A program made the position numbers and the translations under genes. Positions 62,352-64,000 of a stretch of 64,000 nucleotides of DNA are shown here, piece after piece. This stretch comes from [Enterobacter] lignolyticus SCF1 (GTDB lineage Bacteria; Pseudomonadota; Gammaproteobacteria; Enterobacterales; Enterobacteriaceae), in assembly GCF_000164865.1 (NCBI RefSeq), contig NC_014618.1, forward strand, positions 1,736,001-1,800,000, written 5' to 3'. The notes below the pieces were generated by a model. That model was given only the letters and a program-made list of their open reading frames with translations, was not told where the DNA came from and ran no database searches. Each line of letters starts with the position of its first letter. Within the stretch, counting starts at the first letter, position 1.

Positions 62352-62825
62352 ATGGAATACAGCATCAGACAGGAACAACAGCGTGTCGTGGCCGGTTTTC
62401 ACATGGTTGGCCCATGGGAACAGACGGTAAAACAAGGTTTTGAACAGCTAATGATGTGGGTTGACGGCCGGGACATTCCGGCGAAAGAGTGGCTGGCGGT
62501 CTATTACGATAACCCCGACGAGGTGCCGGCGGAAAAACTGCGCTGCGACACGGTGGTGACCGTAGAACCCGGTTTTCAGATCCCGGCCAACAGCGAGGGC
62601 GTGATGCTGACGCAGGTGTCCGGCGGCGAGTATGCGGTCGCCAGCGCGCGGGTCGTGAATCATGATTTCGCCACCCCATGGTACCAGTTCTTCGGCAGCG
62701 TGCTTGCGGATACGGCCTGGGAGATGGCGGCAAAACCGTGCTTTGAGCGCTATCTGAATGACGGTAATCAGGACGGCTACTGGGATATCGAAATGTATAT
62801 CGCGGTGTCCCGTCGGGCGGGGTAA
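62352..62825 (+). CDS. sbmC: SbmC, DNA gyrase inhibitor (GyrI)
   Basis: SbmC/GyrI binds and protects gyrase from DNA-damaging toxins such as microcin B17 and is SOS-induced. The 157-residue protein has the GyrI-like SHS2 fold: VAGFHMVGPWEQTVKQGFEQLMMWV, AVYYDNPDEVPAEKLRCDTVV and YWDIEMYIAVSRRAG. ATG 62352 follows GGAGG (62342-62346) and gives the E. coli length. Confidence 0.95.
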   Translation: MEYSIRQEQQRVVAGFHMVGPWEQTVKQGFEQLMMWVDGRDIPAKEWLAVYYDNPDEVPAEKLRCDTVVTVEPGFQIPANSEGVMLTQVSGGEYAVASARVVNHDFATPWYQFFGSVLADTAWEMAAKPCFERYLNDGNQDGYWDIEMYIAVSRRAG

Positions 62826-62925
62826 CGCCAATAGCCATTGGTATTTAATGGTTATTTACACTCACGTGATCCGTGTAGCAGAAAAACGGATACAATTGTG
62901 CTTTTAGTCCGGCCGGAGAGTGGGT

Positions 62926-63984
62926 GTGCGCGCCGATAAATCACTCAGTCCTTTTGAAATTCGCTTGTATCGCCACTACCGTGTGGTTCACGGGGTGCGC
63001 ATTGCGCTGGCGTTCGTTCTGACATTTTTACTGATTCGCCTGCTTGATGTTCCGGAAGGGACGTGGCCCCTGATCACGATTGTCGTGATCATGGGGCCTA
63101 TTTCGTTCTGGGGCAACGTGGTGCCGCGCGCCTTCGAGCGTATCGGCGGGACGATCCTCGGCTCCGCGCTCGGGCTGGTGGCGCTAAAACTCGAACTGAT
63201 TTCCCTGCCGCTGATGATCGTCTGGTGCGCCGTGGCGATGTTTCTCTGCGGCTGGCTGGCGCTCGGCAAAAAGCCCTATCAGGCGCTGCTGATCGGCATT
63301 ACTCTGGCGGTGGTGGTGGGGGCGCCAGCGGGGGATATGCACACCGCGCTGTGGCGCTCCGGCGACGTGATTTTCGGTTCGCTGCTGGCGATGCTGTTTA
63401 CCGGCATCTGGCCGCAGCGCGCGTTTCTGCACTGGCGCATCCAGATGGCGAGCTACGTCACTGAACTGAACCGCCTGTACCAGGCGGGCTTTTCGCCCAA
63501 CCTGCTTGAGCGCCCGCGCCTGGAGCGATATATCCAGAAAGCCCTCAATGACGTGGTGAAAATGCGCGGGTTTATCACCCCGGCCAGCAAAGAGACGCAC
63601 ATCCAGAAGGCAATTTTCGAGGGAATTCAAACCGTCAGCCGCAACCTGGTCTGTATGCTGGAGCTGCAAATCAACGCCTACTGGGCGTCGCGCGGCAGCC
63701 ACTACGTGATGCTCAACGCCCAGACGCTGCGCGATATGCAGCAGATGACCCAGCAGACGCTGCTGACCATCGCCCATGCGCTGTATGAAGGCAACCCGCA
63801 GCCGATTCTGGCGAACAATGAAAAGCTCAATGAGATTGTCGCCGAGCTGCGCCAGCTGGTGGGGGAGTATCAGGGAGATAATCTGTCCGAGACGCCGATC
63901 CACGGCTACGTATGGCTAAGTATGGAGCTGGCGCGGCAGCTGGAGCTGCTGTCGCATCTGATTTGCCGGGCGTTGCGCAAATAA
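62926..63984 (+). CDS. yeeA: YeeA, FUSC-family inner-membrane protein
   Basis: A 352-residue protein of the fusaric-acid-resistance-like/aromatic acid exporter group with unknown substrate. Six membrane segments in the first 170 residues include IALAFVLTFLLIRLLDV, MGPISFWGNVVPRAFERIGGTILGSALGLVAL and GSLLAMLFTGIWPQRAF, followed by a cytoplasmic helical domain. The start is GTG 62926, preceded by GGAGAG, giving the E. coli length; GTG 62920 is possible. The gene ends 16 bases before the window end. Confidence 0.93.
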   Translation: MRADKSLSPFEIRLYRHYRVVHGVRIALAFVLTFLLIRLLDVPEGTWPLITIVVIMGPISFWGNVVPRAFERIGGTILGSALGLVALKLELISLPLMIVWCAVAMFLCGWLALGKKPYQALLIGITLAVVVGAPAGDMHTALWRSGDVIFGSLLAMLFTGIWPQRAFLHWRIQMASYVTELNRLYQAGFSPNLLERPRLERYIQKALNDVVKMRGFITPASKETHIQKAIFEGIQTVSRNLVCMLELQINAYWASRGSHYVMLNAQTLRDMQQMTQQTLLTIAHALYEGNPQPILANNEKLNEIVAELRQLVGEYQGDNLSETPIHGYVWLSMELARQLELLSHLICRALRK

Positions 63985-64000
63985 CGCTCATATGGCTGCG

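Noticed and set aside
1..64000. CRISPR arrays, tRNA and rRNA genes, prophage integrases
   Set aside because: Looked for on both strands by eye; no regular spaced repeats, cloverleaf sequences or integrase-like genes were found.

Overview
This 64 kb window is enterobacterial chromosome. The gene order (asmA, colanic acid operon, galF, O-antigen locus, gnd, ugd, histidine operon, yeeZ, yeeY, plaP, sbcB, dacD, sbmC, yeeA) is the E. coli/Salmonella arrangement. The proteins are very close to E. coli ones, but the backbone is visibly GC-rich and three neighbours expected from E. coli K-12 are missing (yegH, yefM-yoeB, yeeD-yeeE). A second elongation factor G sits beside sbcB. I infer an Enterobacter, Kosakonia, Leclercia or Raoultella type organism; the species cannot be fixed from the sequence alone.

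Layout: 1-198 is the end of asmA. 199-881 is a long control region with an RcsAB-type box, a JUMPstart/ops element and a candidate 28-codon leader ORF whose stop overlaps the wza start. 882-23258 is a complete plus-strand colanic acid operon (wza wzb wzc wcaABCDEF gmd fcl gmm wcaI cpsB cpsG wcaJ wzxC wcaKLM), followed by galF. From about 24.4 to 41.8 kb the base composition drops to AT-rich: this is a horizontally acquired O-antigen locus behind its own JUMPstart. gnd, ugd and uge (minus strand) follow, then the minus-strand his operon (hisL-GDCBHAFI) with leader peptide and attenuator. The right end has yeeZ, yeeY, plaP, an ArsR-like regulator divergent from the second EF-G, sbcB, dacD, the SOS gene sbmC with its LexA box, and yeeA.

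The O-antigen locus encodes dTDP-rhamnose synthesis in the order rmlBADC, an ABC exporter (wzm/wzt) whose ATPase carries an extra C-terminal domain, a UDP-GlcNAc 2-epimerase, a WbbL-like rhamnosyltransferase on the opposite strand, a two-domain glycosyltransferase plus a relative of its N-terminal half, a three-gene GtrA/GtrB/membrane-transferase cassette, and an acyltransferase. No wzz, wzy or wzx for an O antigen is present. The inferred product is a rhamnose/N-acetylhexosamine O polysaccharide built on Und-PP-GlcNAc in the cytoplasm, exported by Wzm-Wzt, and decorated in the periplasm with a side-branch sugar and perhaps acetyl groups.

The most unusual gene is at 30124-32601. It encodes an 825-residue modular protein: a degenerate methyltransferase-like domain, a left-handed beta-helix acetyltransferase, a KpsC/KpsS/WbbB-like beta-Kdo transferase domain and a C-terminal coiled coil. 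It lies directly after wzt, where chain-terminating proteins of ABC-exported O antigens are expected. I propose that it caps and measures the O chain. The ArsR-like/EF-G pair at 56.7-59.4 kb is the second item worth following up.
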